Of a DNA stretch of 64,000 nucleotides, positions 1 through 9,765 are shown piece after piece (position 1 is the first letter of the stretch; every line of letters begins with the position of its first letter). Position numbers and translations under genes: made by a program. The notes beneath the pieces were generated by a model. That model did no database searches and had not been told where the DNA came from. It saw only the letters and a program-made list of their open reading frames with translations. Source of the DNA: an uncultured Alphaproteobacteria bacterium (GTDB lineage: Bacteria > Pseudomonadota > Alphaproteobacteria > Rhodobacterales > Rhodobacteraceae); NCBI GenBank assembly GCA_929200255.1, contig CAKMYZ010000001.1, positions 310,001 through 374,000 on the forward strand. Reading direction: 5' to 3'.

Positions 1-11
1 GCCACCGCTAG
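1..11 (+). CDS. 3' tail of an upstream gene, probably the GTA tape-measure gene (partial)
   Basis: Only the last two codons and an in-frame TAG (bases 9-11) would be inside the window. The next gene begins ten bases later and its GGAG ribosome site overlaps this stop, which fits the compact GTA operon. In known GTA clusters the gene before g12 is the tape-measure gene g11, so the identity is inferred from order alone. Confidence 0.3.
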
Positions 12-20
12 GAGCAGCCA

Positions 21-653
21 ATGACATTTCATGATGTAAGATTTCCCGCCTCGCTAAGTTTTGGTGCTTTGGGCGGGCCCGAACGCCGCACCGAGATCGT
101 GACGCTTGCCAATGGGTTCGAGGAACGCAACACGCCCTGGTCCCATGCCCGCCGCCGCTATGACGCTGGGATGGGCCTGCGGTCGCTGGATGACATCGAA
201 ACGCTGATTGCGTTTTTTGAAGCGCGGCAGGGCCAGTTGATCGGGTTCCGCTGGAAGGACTGGAGCGACTATCAATCCTGTCGTCCGTCCTACGCCATTG
301 AGGCCTCTGATCAGTGGATTGCGGCTGGCGATGAGGTCACAACCGTCTTTCAGTTGTGCAAGAACTACCGGTCCGGTGAAACGACTTATACCCGCCCCAT
401 CACAAAACCTGTTGAAGGGTCTGTTCGGGTTGAGGTTGGCGGCACACGCCAGCGTCTGGGTGTTGATTTTGAGGTCGATTACAGCAAGGGCGAAATCACC
501 TTTGTTGATGCGCCGGATGTTGGTGCGATCATCCGTGCCGGGTTTGAATTTGATGTGCCCGTCCGGTTTGATGTCGATGCGATCATGACATCCGTTTCCA
601 GCTTTCAGGCAGGCGAAGTGCCCAATGTGCCTGTGGTGGAGGTCCGGATATGA
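21..653 (+). CDS. GTA distal tail protein (g12-like), DUF2460 family
   Basis: This 210-residue protein matches the DUF2460 family, the ORFg12 product of Rhodobacterales gene transfer agents. In the Rhodobacter capsulatus particle this protein forms the distal tail ring. Visible hallmarks are the N-terminal MTFHDVRFPASLSFGALGGP segment, the ERNTPWSHARRRYD stretch and an aromatic GFRWKDWSDY motif. The ATG lies six bases after GGAG. Its stop overlaps the next gene's start as ATGA, so the two are probably translationally coupled. Length is normal for the family and the frame is intact, so I see no decay. Confidence 0.9.
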   Translation: MTFHDVRFPASLSFGALGGPERRTEIVTLANGFEERNTPWSHARRRYDAGMGLRSLDDIETLIAFFEARQGQLIGFRWKDWSDYQSCRPSYAIEASDQWIAAGDEVTTVFQLCKNYRSGETTYTRPITKPVEGSVRVEVGGTRQRLGVDFEVDYSKGEITFVDAPDVGAIIRAGFEFDVPVRFDVDAIMTSVSSFQAGEVPNVPVVEVRI

Positions 654-1534
654 GCGCCTCTTCTCTGTTTGAACACCTGCAAACCGGTGCCACACATGTT
701 TGCCACTGCTGGTCGGTCACCCGCCGTGATGGCCGCGTGATCGGGTTTACCGACCATGATCGCGCCTTGAGCTTTGAGGGTATCACCTTCTCGCCAGAGG
801 CCGGGCTGAGCGCGCGGGCATTGGCCAGCAGCGCTGGCCTGTCGGTCAATAATACGGCCGCAATTGGGGTGCTGTCTTCGGACGCGATCACAGAGGCCGA
901 TATCGCGGCTGGTCGCTATGACGGCGCTGAGGTTGCGGTTTGGTTGGTCTGCTGGGATGATGTCGCCGCCCGTCAAATGCGATTTCGCGGCCAATTGGGC
1001 GAGATCACGCGCCATGGCGGCGCGTTCGAGGCAGAGCTGTTGGGTCTGACAGAGGCGATCAATGAGCCGCAGGGCCGGTCATACCTCAAGACCTGCAGCG
1101 CCGTTCTGGGTGATGCGCGTTGTCAGTTTCAGACCAATGATCCGTCCTATATGATCACGATTCCGTTGGCTGCCGAAACGGACGGGCAGACATTTCGACT
1201 GCCAAGACTGCCGCTTTTTAATGCGCGCTGGTTTGAACATGGGATGCTTGAAGTCATCTCTGGGGCGGCACATGGGCTGCGCGGGGCAATTAAATCGGAT
1301 GCGATTGTGGATGATGCGCGGCAAATCGCGCTTTGGTCGCCGATTGCCGCGCCTTTGGTGGTTGGCGATACGGTGCGTTTGACCGCGGGATGTGACAAAC
1401 GTGCCGCGACCTGCCGAGAGAAATTCGCAAATTTCCTGAACTATCAGGGGTTCCCCGATATTCCCGGTGATGACTGGTTGTTAAGCGTACCACGTTCTGA
1501 TCAGGCCAAATCAGGCGGGAGCCTGAGTCGATGA
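650..1534 (+). CDS. GTA hub protein (g13-like), DUF2163 / phage BR0599 family
   Basis: The 294-residue product fits the DUF2163 (N-terminal) plus BR0599-type C-terminal architecture of GTA ORFg13, the baseplate hub of the GTA tail. The N-terminus contains VTRRDGRVIGFTDHDRAL, characteristic of the family. Cysteines that may form the hub's metal or iron-sulfur site are visible around residues 149-158 (KTCSAVLGDARCQF) and near residues 249-256 (AGCDKRAATC). It overlaps both neighbours by ATGA (650-653 and 1531-1534). Length and reading frame look complete. Confidence 0.9.
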   Translation: MSASSLFEHLQTGATHVCHCWSVTRRDGRVIGFTDHDRALSFEGITFSPEAGLSARALASSAGLSVNNTAAIGVLSSDAITEADIAAGRYDGAEVAVWLVCWDDVAARQMRFRGQLGEITRHGGAFEAELLGLTEAINEPQGRSYLKTCSAVLGDARCQFQTNDPSYMITIPLAAETDGQTFRLPRLPLFNARWFEHGMLEVISGAAHGLRGAIKSDAIVDDARQIALWSPIAAPLVVGDTVRLTAGCDKRAATCREKFANFLNYQGFPDIPGDDWLLSVPRSDQAKSGGSLSR

Positions 1535-1962
1535 GCGCGGAAATCGTCACTGCTGCGCGTGGCTGGATTGGAACACCCTATCTGCATCAGGCCTCGGTCA
1601 AAGGGGTGGGCGCCGATTGCCTTGGGTTGTTGCGGGGGGTCTGGCGCGAGGTGTTCGGCGCTGAACCGGAACCTGTGCCCGCCTACACCCCCGATTGGTC
1701 CGAACCGCAAGGCGAAGAACGTCTGCTGGCGGCTGCAACCCGGCATATGCGCCGGGCGGATAGCGCTGCACTCGTGCCGGGGCAGGTGATCCTGTTTCGG
1801 ATGCGTCAGGGGGCGGTTGCAAAGCATCTTGGCATTGTCTCGCAGGCCGGGGCGCGGCCTGCATTTATTCATGCCTATTCGGGGCACGGCGTGCTGGAAA
1901 GCCCGTTTTCGACCCCATGGCGCCGCCGCATCGCGGCACAGTTTACGTTTGTTGAAGGGTAG
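1531..1962 (+). CDS. GTA NlpC/P60 peptidase (g14-like)
   Basis: This 143-residue NlpC/P60-fold protein is the GTA ORFg14 peptidase, which is placed at the tail tip and is thought to cut peptidoglycan peptides during DNA delivery. The catalytic cysteine is in GADCLGLLRG near residue 29. The histidine is probably in VAKHLGIVSQAG near residue 97. Order after g13 and before the large g15 gene is the canonical GTA order. The start is fixed by the ATGA overlap with g13, and the next gene starts seven bases after the stop. Confidence 0.9.
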   Translation: MSAEIVTAARGWIGTPYLHQASVKGVGADCLGLLRGVWREVFGAEPEPVPAYTPDWSEPQGEERLLAAATRHMRRADSAALVPGQVILFRMRQGAVAKHLGIVSQAGARPAFIHAYSGHGVLESPFSTPWRRRIAAQFTFVEG

Positions 1963-1968
1963 GTTCTG

Positions 1969-4900
1969 ATGGCGACGATTGCACTTTCTGCCGCGGGCAT
2001 GGCGCTTGGCGGTTCAATCGGTGGCTCTGTTCTGGGGCTGTCCATGGCCACGATCGGGCGGGCGGCAGGCGCTGCGATTGGTCGCCGGATTGATGAGCAA
2101 ATCATGGGTGGCGGCAGTGAACCTGTGGAGGTAGGGCGCATCGACCGCTTCCGCGTCACCGGCGCTGTTGAAGGTGCGGACCTGCAACAAATCTATGGCC
2201 GTATGCGTGTGGCAGGGCAGGTGATCTGGGCCACGCAGTTCCTTGAAACAAGCACGACAAGCGGCGGTGGTGGTGGCAAGGGCAGTCGCCCGAGAGCACC
2301 AGAAACGACTACCTACGCTTACTCCGTGAGCCTTGCCATAGCGCTTTGTGAGGGTGAAATCGGGCGTATTGGCCGGATCTGGGCCGATGGAAGTGAGATA
2401 TCCCCTGAGACGCTGAATATGCGCGTCTATACCGGCACGATGGACCAATTGGCCGACCCTAAGATCGCGGCGGTAGAGGGTATGGGCAACACGCCCGCCT
2501 ATCGCGGCACAACCTATGTCGTGCTTGAGGATCTGGACCTTGACAGGTTTGGCAACCGCATCCCGCAACTGACGTTTGAAGTGATCCGACCTGCGCCGGA
2601 TGCAACAGACGATCTGCCGCGGCTCATCAAGGGGGCGGCATTGATCCCCGGCACGGGGGAATATGCATTAGCCACGTCGCAGGTGCATATGTCCCCTGAG
2701 TTTGGCGCACAGGTCGCGATCAATACAAATTCCCCACTGGGGGGGAGCGATTTCACCGTGGCGATGAACGCATTGCAGGGTGACTTGCCCGCCTGCCGCT
2801 CTGTTATGTTGGCGGTCGCTTGGTTTGGCGACGACCTGCGTTGTGCTGATTGCACCATTTTGCCAAAGGTCACCCAGAATACAACTGATGCCACCGCGAT
2901 GCCCTGGCAGGTTTCGGGGATCGCGCGCAGCAACGCGGCTGGGGTCGCACAGTCCGAGGGTGCGCCGCTTTATCAGGGAACACCTGCCGATGCGGCAGTG
3001 GTCGAGGCGATTTCCGACCTCAAAGCGCGCGGCATGGAGCCGGTGTTCTATCCCGAATTGCTGATGGAACAGTTAGCAGGCAACAGCCTGCCCGATCCCT
3101 GGAGCGGTGCCGTGAGCCAACCAGCGACGCCGTGGCGGGGTAGGGTGACGACGTCACTTGCGCCCGGTGTGACGGGCACGCCGGATGGTACAACGCTCGC
3201 GGCCACCGAAGTGGCACAGTTCATGGGGGCCGCGACCCCAGGTGATTTTGTGGTGAGCGGCACATCCGTGAGCTACACCGGGCCAGCGGGTGGCGGCTAT
3301 AGCCGGTATATCCTGCACTACGCTCATCTTTGCGCGGCCGCCGGTGGTGTGACAGCGTTTTGCATTGGGTCTGATTTGTCAGGCCTGACGCAAGTCCGCG
3401 ATGAAACGGGTGCGTTTCCCTTTGTTGCCGCCCTTCGGGCCTTGGCGGCAGATGTCCGGTCAATTGTCGGGCCAGGTTGCAAGATCAGCTATGCGGCGGA
3501 TTGGAATGAGTACCACGGGTACAGGCCTGCGGGAACTGATGACAAGCTTTTCCATCTTGATGCTCTCTGGGCCGATCCCAACATCGATTTCATCGGCATC
3601 AACGGGTATTTCCCGCTAAGCGATTGGCGCGATGCGGAGGGTCACGCGGATGCCGCAGCTGGGGCTGTTCACAGCCTGAGCTATTTGCAAGGCAACGTGG
3701 CAGGTGGCGAAGGCTATGACTGGAGCTACCCCACACCAGAGGCGCGGGCTGCGCAGCGCCGTGTGCCGATCACAGACAGTGAAGGCGAGCCGTGGATCTG
3801 GCGCCCCAAGGACTTGCGGAACTGGTGGGCCAACCCGCATCATGCGCGTATTGATGGCGTGCGCCAGGCAAACCCGACCGATTGGGTGCCACAGAGCAAG
3901 CCAATCTGGTTCACTGAAATGGGCTGCCCGGCTGTCGATAAAGGGGCCAACCAACCGCACCGCAAGCTGAGCAGTACTGCCGATCCAACACTGCCCGATG
4001 GGTCCTCAGGCGCGCGTGATGATCTGATGCAGATGCAATATCTGCGCGCTATGGCACTGCATTTCGCTGATGATGCGCATAATCCGGCAGCTGCTCTTGA
4101 TGGGGGGCGCATGGTCGATTTGGATCGCATGCATGTCTGGGGCTGGGATGCGCGGCCCTATCCGTTCTGGCCCGGCAATCGGGCGCTTTGGAACGATGGC
4201 GACCGCTATGCGCACGGGGCCTGGCTCAATGGGCGGGCGAGCAACAGGTCGCTGGCATCTGTGGTGGCCGAGATCTGTGATCGTTCCGGCGTGACCCGCT
4301 ATGATACATCCGCGCTTTTTGGGGTCGTGCGGGGATATATGGTCAGCGATATTGGTACCGGTCGTGCGGCCTTGCAGCCGCTCATGCTGGCTTACGGCTT
4401 TGATGCGATTGAACGCGATGGCGTGCTGGTGTTTCGCAATCGCAGCGGTGTGGCAGGTCATCATCTGACAGATGCCATGCTGGCCCTTGATCCGGAAACG
4501 GATCAGGCTTTGTCACTGACCCGCGCAGCCGGGGCAGAGGTCGCGGGCCGTGTCCAGATGGCATTCCTGCACGCGGATGGCGATTATGATGCCATCGCGA
4601 CTGAAACCGTTCTGCCTGATGAGGTGACGCTTGGCATCACTCGAAATGAGGCGCCTCTGGTCCTGACCCGCAATGAAGGACAGGCCACTGTCGCACGCTG
4701 GTTGCAAGAGGCACGCATCGGCCGTGATACGGCCCGGTTTGCATTGCCGCCCTCGCAACTGGATGTCGGTGCCGGGGATGTTGTCACACTTGATACTGAA
4801 CGCCACGCGGGCACCTACCGGATTGACCGCATTGAAGAGGCCGGCGTGCGTTTGGTTGATGCCACGCGGGTTGAAGCTGCGGCCTATGCTGCACCTGCGG

Positions 4901-5874
4901 CACTGGACGACAATGTCATGTTGCAGCCCTATGTGGGGCCTATTCCCGCAGAATTGCTGTTTCTTGATTTGCCATTGCTGACCGGTGATGAACAACCCCA
5001 CGCGCCTTATGTTGCCGCCGCAGGCAGGCCTTGGCCGGGCAGTATCGCGCTTTATGGCGCGCCGCAGGACAGTGACTATACCTTGCAGGAAATCATCAAT
5101 GAGGCCGCAGTGGTCGGCGTCACACAAAGCGCGCTGGCGCGCGGCCCGGTTGGCATCTGGGACAGGCAGGCCGCTGTTGAGGTCACGCTGGTGGACGGCA
5201 GTCTCAGCTCTGCAACCGCCGAGGCCTTGCTGGCGGGGGCGAACCTCATGGCCATTGGCGATGGAAGTGCGGATAGCTGGGAGGTATTTCAGTTCCAACA
5301 CGCAGAGCCGCTGTTTACCCGTGGTTTTGGCCTGTCAGGCCTGCTGCGCGGGCAGGCGGGAAGCCGGGGATTGATGCCGAATGTCTGGCCGGTCGGATCG
5401 CGGGTTGTCCTGCTCAATGGTGCGCCAGAGCAGATCACCATCCCCACCGCATCACGCGGAATAGCACGGCACTTCCGCTATGGGCCCGCCAAACAGCCGA
5501 TAACTGACCCAAGCTATCGCTATATCAGCCATGCATTCGCCGGAAACGGCTTGCGGCCTTATCCGGTGGCACATCTGCGCGCGCGCGCCACTGGCGCTGG
5601 GCTTGATCTGTCGTGGATCAGATGCAGCCGAATTGATGGTGATATCTGGGCGGATGGAGAGATCCCATTGGGCGAGGACATCGAGGCCTATACCGTGCGG
5701 GTTATCCAGGGCAATGCGGTGCGACGTGAAGTTGTGGTGAACAGCCAGGGCTGGTTCTATACCAATGCACAGATTGCAGCGGACGTCGGCGGTGCAAGTT
5801 ACGATATTGCAGTGGCGCAAATGTCCGACCGCTTTGGAGCAGGGCCATTCACCACCCTGACCGTGACCCCTTGA
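1969..5874 (+). CDS. GTA megatron / host-specificity protein (g15-like) with TIM-barrel domain
   Basis: At 1301 residues this is the largest gene in the window and matches GTA ORFg15. That protein closes the tail tip and has been called the megatron in R. capsulatus. The N-terminus is Gly/Ala rich (about residues 1-45) and suggests a membrane-inserting segment. The middle (about residues 430-760) is the glycoside-hydrolase TIM-barrel-like region, with motifs such as KISYAADWNEY and PIWFTEMGCPAVDKGAN. The C-terminal third is the phage-tail Rcc01698-like region. The frame is open and the length matches the family, so this GTA tail module appears functional. Confidence 0.92.
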   Translation: MATIALSAAGMALGGSIGGSVLGLSMATIGRAAGAAIGRRIDEQIMGGGSEPVEVGRIDRFRVTGAVEGADLQQIYGRMRVAGQVIWATQFLETSTTSGGGGGKGSRPRAPETTTYAYSVSLAIALCEGEIGRIGRIWADGSEISPETLNMRVYTGTMDQLADPKIAAVEGMGNTPAYRGTTYVVLEDLDLDRFGNRIPQLTFEVIRPAPDATDDLPRLIKGAALIPGTGEYALATSQVHMSPEFGAQVAINTNSPLGGSDFTVAMNALQGDLPACRSVMLAVAWFGDDLRCADCTILPKVTQNTTDATAMPWQVSGIARSNAAGVAQSEGAPLYQGTPADAAVVEAISDLKARGMEPVFYPELLMEQLAGNSLPDPWSGAVSQPATPWRGRVTTSLAPGVTGTPDGTTLAATEVAQFMGAATPGDFVVSGTSVSYTGPAGGGYSRYILHYAHLCAAAGGVTAFCIGSDLSGLTQVRDETGAFPFVAALRALAADVRSIVGPGCKISYAADWNEYHGYRPAGTDDKLFHLDALWADPNIDFIGINGYFPLSDWRDAEGHADAAAGAVHSLSYLQGNVAGGEGYDWSYPTPEARAAQRRVPITDSEGEPWIWRPKDLRNWWANPHHARIDGVRQANPTDWVPQSKPIWFTEMGCPAVDKGANQPHRKLSSTADPTLPDGSSGARDDLMQMQYLRAMALHFADDAHNPAAALDGGRMVDLDRMHVWGWDARPYPFWPGNRALWNDGDRYAHGAWLNGRASNRSLASVVAEICDRSGVTRYDTSALFGVVRGYMVSDIGTGRAALQPLMLAYGFDAIERDGVLVFRNRSGVAGHHLTDAMLALDPETDQALSLTRAAGAEVAGRVQMAFLHADGDYDAIATETVLPDEVTLGITRNEAPLVLTRNEGQATVARWLQEARIGRDTARFALPPSQLDVGAGDVVTLDTERHAGTYRIDRIEEAGVRLVDATRVEAAAYAAPAALDDNVMLQPYVGPIPAELLFLDLPLLTGDEQPHAPYVAAAGRPWPGSIALYGAPQDSDYTLQEIINEAAVVGVTQSALARGPVGIWDRQAAVEVTLVDGSLSSATAEALLAGANLMAIGDGSADSWEVFQFQHAEPLFTRGFGLSGLLRGQAGSRGLMPNVWPVGSRVVLLNGAPEQITIPTASRGIARHFRYGPAKQPITDPSYRYISHAFAGNGLRPYPVAHLRARATGAGLDLSWIRCSRIDGDIWADGEIPLGEDIEAYTVRVIQGNAVRREVVVNSQGWFYTNAQIAADVGGASYDIAVAQMSDRFGAGPFTTLTVTP

Positions 5875-6152
5875 GGGCCGTGCAACTGGCCGACATCGAA
5901 ACCGCAGTGCGGGCACTGCTGGCGGTGGAGGCGCGGGCGCGGGCAGGGCTGATGACAGAACTGCTGCGCCGCGCCGATATTGCTGACAGGTATCGCAAGA
6001 CATTGCGCCGCCCGCATGTGCTCTTTGGTACGGGCACCCTGATGTCAGCGGCGTCGCGATTTGACCTGGCGCCACGGCCTGCGCGGATTAGCGGTGAAGT
6101 GCTGCGCGCCTATGCGATTGTGATCAACGCAATCGGTAATCAATCTGCGTGA
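5871..6152 (+). CDS. Conserved small protein following the GTA g15 gene
   Basis: This 93-residue protein starts at TTG, which overlaps the stop of the megatron gene as TTGA, so it should be co-translated with the GTA operon. It is rich in Ala, Arg and Leu, has no signal peptide or membrane segment, and contains ADIADRYRKTLRRPHVLFGTGTLMSAA. I recall similar small proteins after g15 in other Rhodobacterales (DUF7742-like), but I cannot confirm the family. Its role in GTA production is unknown. The absence of an ATG start is worth noting. Confidence 0.65.
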   Translation: MRAVQLADIETAVRALLAVEARARAGLMTELLRRADIADRYRKTLRRPHVLFGTGTLMSAASRFDLAPRPARISGEVLRAYAIVINAIGNQSA

Positions 6153-6180
6153 TTTAGCCCATCACGGCTTTATTCTTGGC

Positions 6181-6209
6181 TTGACGCCCCCATCTGATCT
6201 AGATGTAAG
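6181..6209 (+). promoter_or_regulatory. Candidate sigma-70 type promoter for cysE
   Basis: TTGACG (6181-6186) and TGTAAG (6204-6209) are separated by 17 bases and lie just upstream of the cysE ribosome site. The -35 box is close to consensus and the -10 is weaker. This is a pattern-based prediction only. Confidence 0.4.
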
Positions 6210-6233
6210 GGCGAAAAATGCGAGGATGTGGCG

Positions 6234-7037
6234 ATGGCTCATGTGCAAACAAATCTGACTAAGGTTGATCCGGTTTGGCATCGCATCTGCAAAGAGGCAG
6301 AGGCGGCCATTACCGCCGAACCCCTGATGGGTGGTTTGGTGCATGCAGGCGTGCTGCACCACAAATCATTTGAGGGGGCCTTGGCCTATCGCATCTCGAT
6401 GAAGCTTGCGTCGCCAGAGATGTCCGAACAGATTTTGCGTGAAATTGCGGACCATGCCTATCAGGAAGCGCCTGAACTGGCATCGGCCGCGCGCGCTGAT
6501 ATCGTGGCGATTTATGACCGTGATCCGGCCTGCCACCGGTTCCTGCAACCTTTGTTGTTCTTCAAAGGGTTTCAGGCGGTGCAGGCTTATCGTCTTGGGC
6601 ATTGGCTTTTCCAGAATGACCGCCGCGATCTAGCCTATTTCATTCAGATGCGGGCCAGCGAGGTTTTTGGCGTCGATATTCACCCTGCCGCCCGGATCGG
6701 GCAGGGGATCATGATTGACCATGCGCATTCGATTGTTGTGGGTGAAACGGCTGTTGTTGGCGACAATGTATCAATGCTGCACTCGGTCACTTTGGGCGGG
6801 ACCGGCAAGGAAGATGATGACCGCCATCCTAAGATCGGCGATGGGGTGCTGATTGGTGCGGGCGCAAAGGTGCTGGGAAACATCACCGTTGGTCATTGCA
6901 GCCGGATTGCAGCAGGGTCTGTTGTGCTGGAAGAAGTGCCGCCGATGAAAACCGTGGCAGGGGTCCCGGCAAAAATTGTCGGAGAGGCCGGATGTTCCCA
7001 GCCATCCGTAACGATGGATCAAATTTTGAACACATGA
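6234..7037 (+). CDS. cysE: Serine O-acetyltransferase
   Basis: CysE transfers acetyl from acetyl-CoA to L-serine, the first step of cysteine synthesis in the cytoplasm. The 267-residue length is typical. An N-terminal helical domain (about 1-140) is followed by a left-handed beta-helix of hexapeptide repeats, with GIMIDHAHSIVVGETAVVGDN and HPKIGDGVLIGAGAKVLGN. I chose the ATG at 6234 because GAGG lies eight bases upstream; the ORF track starts at an in-frame GTG six bases earlier with poor spacing. A strong bidirectional terminator follows. It is transcribed separately from the GTA operon, judging by the promoter-like gap. Confidence 0.95.
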   Translation: MAHVQTNLTKVDPVWHRICKEAEAAITAEPLMGGLVHAGVLHHKSFEGALAYRISMKLASPEMSEQILREIADHAYQEAPELASAARADIVAIYDRDPACHRFLQPLLFFKGFQAVQAYRLGHWLFQNDRRDLAYFIQMRASEVFGVDIHPAARIGQGIMIDHAHSIVVGETAVVGDNVSMLHSVTLGGTGKEDDDRHPKIGDGVLIGAGAKVLGNITVGHCSRIAAGSVVLEEVPPMKTVAGVPAKIVGEAGCSQPSVTMDQILNT

Positions 7038-7046
7038 AATAGCAAA

Positions 7047-7076
7047 CGCCGGATCTGTAACGATCCGGCGGTTTTT
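7047..7076 (+). terminator. Bidirectional intrinsic terminator between cysE and pdhC
   Basis: Arms CGCCGGATC (7047-7055) and GATCCGGCG (7062-7070) pair perfectly around a six-base loop and are followed by a run of five T. On the minus strand the hairpin is followed by a shorter T-rich stretch, so it can also end pdhC transcription. Confidence 0.85.
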
Positions 7077-7092
7077 CCAGTATTTCAGATGT

Positions 7093-8382
7093 TTACACGA
7101 GCATCGTCATCGGGTTTTCAAGGTTATCCTTGATTGCATTCAGCAGGTTCGCACCCAAGGCCCCGTCAATCACACGGTGATCGACAGAAAGTGTTGTCGA
7201 CATGACAGTACCAACTGTCAGCTCGCCATCATCCCCGACAATTGGCTTTTTCGTGCCTGCACCCACTGCCAGGATCGCGGCATGTGGTGGGTTGATGATC
7301 GCATCAAAATTGTCGATGCCGAACATGCCAAGGTTCGAAATTGCAAAGCTGCCGCCCACATATTCATGCGGTGCCAGTTTGCGGTCGCGTGCGCGGGTGG
7401 CGAGGTCTTTCATCTCTGTTGAAAGTGCAGACAGCGATTTGGTCTCGGCATCTTTCAGAACCGGTGTGAAAAGACCGCCTTCAATGGCCACCGCAACGGC
7501 AACGTCCGACTTTTCGAACTTCAGTGTCCGGTCACCGGCCCAAACTGCGTTGGCCTCAGGTTCTTGCTGGAGTGCGAGCGCGCAGGCCTTGATGATGAAG
7601 TCATTGACCGAAAGCTTCATGCCGCGTGGTTCCAGCTGCTTGTTCAACTGGCTGCGGAACTTCAAGAGTGCGTCCAAATGAATGTCACGACGCAGATAGA
7701 AGTGCGGCACTGATTGCTTGGCTTCCGTCAGGCGGGCGGCAACCGTCTTGCGCATCCCGTCCAGTGACACCTCTTCGAATGGGCGGTCAGCATATGTCTT
7801 TAGCACAACATCTTTTGCAGGACCGGCGGCCATTGACGCAGGCGCGTCAGCTTTGGTGGCTAGTGCCACAGATTTCGGGGCGGCGGTTGCGCCTTCAACA
7901 TCTGCCTTGACGATGCGGCCATGCGGACCGGAACCAGTGATGGCTGTCAAATCAAGGCCCTTATCCGTGGCGATCCGGCGGGCAAGTGGCGTCGCGAAAA
8001 TGCGCTCACCGTCTTTTGCCGGGGCAGCGGGGGCGGGCTTTTCTGCCGCTGGCGCGGCACTTGGTGCAGGTTCTGGTGATGACGGCGCGGCGGCGGCGGG
8101 TGAACCGCGCGCCACATCACCGATGTCATCGGCACTTTCACCATCCTCAAGCAGAACACCGATCACGTCGTTGACCTTCACACCTTCGGTGCCTTCCGCC
8201 ACGATGATCTTGCCCATCACACCTTCATCGACGGCTTCAAATTCCATCGTAGCCTTGTCGGTTTCAATCTCGGCCAAGATGTCGCCAGAGGACACAGTGT
8301 CACCCTCTTTGACGTGCCATTTGGCCAATGTGCCTTCTTCCATTGTCGGGGACAGGGCGGGCATCAGGATTTCTGTCGGCAT
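7093..8382 (-). CDS. pdhC: Pyruvate dehydrogenase complex E2, dihydrolipoamide acetyltransferase
   Basis: E2 is the core of pyruvate dehydrogenase and moves acetyl groups from the lipoyl arm to CoA. The 429 residues contain one lipoyl domain (about 1-80, lysine in ETDKATMEF), an Ala/Pro-rich linker (about 90-125), an E3/E1-binding domain (about 127-165, [18 protein letters not shown]) and the catalytic domain ending with [14 protein letters not shown], which holds the active-site histidine. It lies 12 bases after pdhB in a pdhA-pdhB-pdhC operon. No E3 gene (lpd) follows, since cysE is convergent, so E3 must be encoded elsewhere. Confidence 0.96.
   Translation of the reverse strand: MPTEILMPALSPTMEEGTLAKWHVKEGDTVSSGDILAEIETDKATMEFEAVDEGVMGKIIVAEGTEGVKVNDVIGVLLEDGESADDIGDVARGSPAAAAPSSPEPAPSAAPAAEKPAPAAPAKDGERIFATPLARRIATDKGLDLTAITGSGPHGRIVKADVEGATAAPKSVALATKADAPASMAAGPAKDVVLKTYADRPFEEVSLDGMRKTVAARLTEAKQSVPHFYLRRDIHLDALLKFRSQLNKQLEPRGMKLSVNDFIIKACALALQQEPEANAVWAGDRTLKFEKSDVAVAVAIEGGLFTPVLKDAETKSLSALSTEMKDLATRARDRKLAPHEYVGGSFAISNLGMFGIDNFDAIINPPHAAILAVGAGTKKPIVGDDGELTVGTVMSTTLSVDHRVIDGALGANLLNAIKDNLENPMTMLV
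8222..8382 (-). repeat. Duplicated lipoyl-domain coding sequence shared by pdhC and pdhB
   Basis: The 5' end of pdhC and the 5' end of pdhB (about 9602-9762) are highly similar in DNA as well as protein. They include a perfect match of more than 50 bases covering the lipoylation-site codons, although the genes otherwise encode unrelated domains. Confidence 0.8.
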
Positions 8383-8394
8383 TGCGCTGGCTCC

Positions 8395-9762
8395 TTAACG
8401 GTAAGTGACTTGTTTGCAGGCGTCGACCACTTCATCTGCGGTCAGAAGCGCGTGCTTCTCAAGGTTGGCGGCATAGGGCATGGGGACGTCTTTCCCTGTG
8501 CATGTGATGACAGGTGCGTCGAGGTAATCAAAGGCCTCTTGCATGATCACACCGCTGATGTAGCCGCCGACGCTGCCTTGCGGCCAGCCTTCTTCGACGG
8601 TGACGCAACGGTTCGTCTTGCGGACCGAGGCGAGGATTGTTGCCGTATCCATGGGACGCAAGCTGCGCAGGTTGATCACCTCGGCGTTGATGCCATCTTC
8701 CGCCAGCTTCTCTGCGGCGGCGAGGGCATAGGTCATGCCGATGCCAAAGCTGACGATTGTGACGTCGTCGCCCGCGCGTTCAATCTTCGCCTTGCCGAAA
8801 GGAATCGTGAAATCATCCATCACCGGTACATCGAAAGATTTGCCATAAAGGATTTCATTTTCAAGGAAGATCACCGGGTTGGGATCACGGATTGCGGTCT
8901 TCATCAGGCCTTTTGCATCCGCGGCAGAGTAGGGCATCACGACCTTAAGGCCGGGAATTTGCATATACCATGCTGCATAGTCTTGGCTGTGCTGTGCACC
9001 CACACGCGCGGCGGCACCGTTAGGGCCACGGAACACCATAGGCGCACCCATCTGACCGCCAGACATGTAAAGCGTTTTTGCGGCAGAATTAATAATGTGG
9101 TCAATTGCTTGCATGGCGAAGTTGAATGTCATGAATTCAACGATTGGCTTCAACCCACCAAAGGCGGCACCGACACCGATCCCGGCAAAGCCATGCTCTG
9201 TGATCGGCGTATCAATGACACGTTTGGCGCCAAATTCGTCCAGCAGGCCTTGGGAAATCTTATAGGCCCCCTGATATTCGGCCACTTCTTCGCCCATGAG
9301 GAATACATCCTCATCGCGGCGCATCTCTTCGGCCATGGCATCGCGCAGGGCCTCGCGGACGGTTGTCTGCTTGACCTCAACATCTGCATCCCAGTCGGGC
9401 GTTGCATCGGCTACTGGTGCGGCAGGGGCCGCAACGGCGGCAGGTGCTTTGGCAGGCGTGTCCTCGATTGGGGCCTCGTCCCTGGCGGCGGGGGCAGCAG
9501 CGGCTTCCGGCACGTCTTCGCCTTCCTCAACGAGGATCGCGATCACCTCGTTCACCTTCACACCTTCGGTGCCTTCAGGGACGACGATTTTCCCAACAAC
9601 GCCTTCATCGACGGCTTCAAATTCCATCGTAGCCTTGTCGGTTTCAATCTCGGCCAAAATGTCGCCGGAGGACACAGTGTCACCCTCTTTGACAAGCCAT
9701 TTGGCCAATGTGCCTTCTTCCATGGTGGGCGAGAGGGCGGGCATCAGAATTTCGGTTGCCAT
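8395..9762 (-). CDS. pdhB: Pyruvate dehydrogenase E1 beta subunit with N-terminal lipoyl domain
   Basis: With PdhA this subunit decarboxylates pyruvate using thiamine diphosphate. The 455 residues are longer than plain E1-beta (about 330) because a lipoyl domain (1-80, [15 protein letters not shown]) and an Ala/Pro linker (about 85-130) precede the transketolase-like domain ([20 protein letters not shown] onward). This fusion is a known alphaproteobacterial feature. It sits four bases after pdhA and 12 bases before pdhC. The lipoyl-coding DNA is nearly identical to that of pdhC. Confidence 0.96.
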   Translation of the reverse strand: MATEILMPALSPTMEEGTLAKWLVKEGDTVSSGDILAEIETDKATMEFEAVDEGVVGKIVVPEGTEGVKVNEVIAILVEEGEDVPEAAAAPAARDEAPIEDTPAKAPAAVAAPAAPVADATPDWDADVEVKQTTVREALRDAMAEEMRRDEDVFLMGEEVAEYQGAYKISQGLLDEFGAKRVIDTPITEHGFAGIGVGAAFGGLKPIVEFMTFNFAMQAIDHIINSAAKTLYMSGGQMGAPMVFRGPNGAAARVGAQHSQDYAAWYMQIPGLKVVMPYSAADAKGLMKTAIRDPNPVIFLENEILYGKSFDVPVMDDFTIPFGKAKIERAGDDVTIVSFGIGMTYALAAAEKLAEDGINAEVINLRSLRPMDTATILASVRKTNRCVTVEEGWPQGSVGGYISGVIMQEAFDYLDAPVITCTGKDVPMPYAANLEKHALLTADEVVDACKQVTYR

Positions 9763-9765
9763 TCC

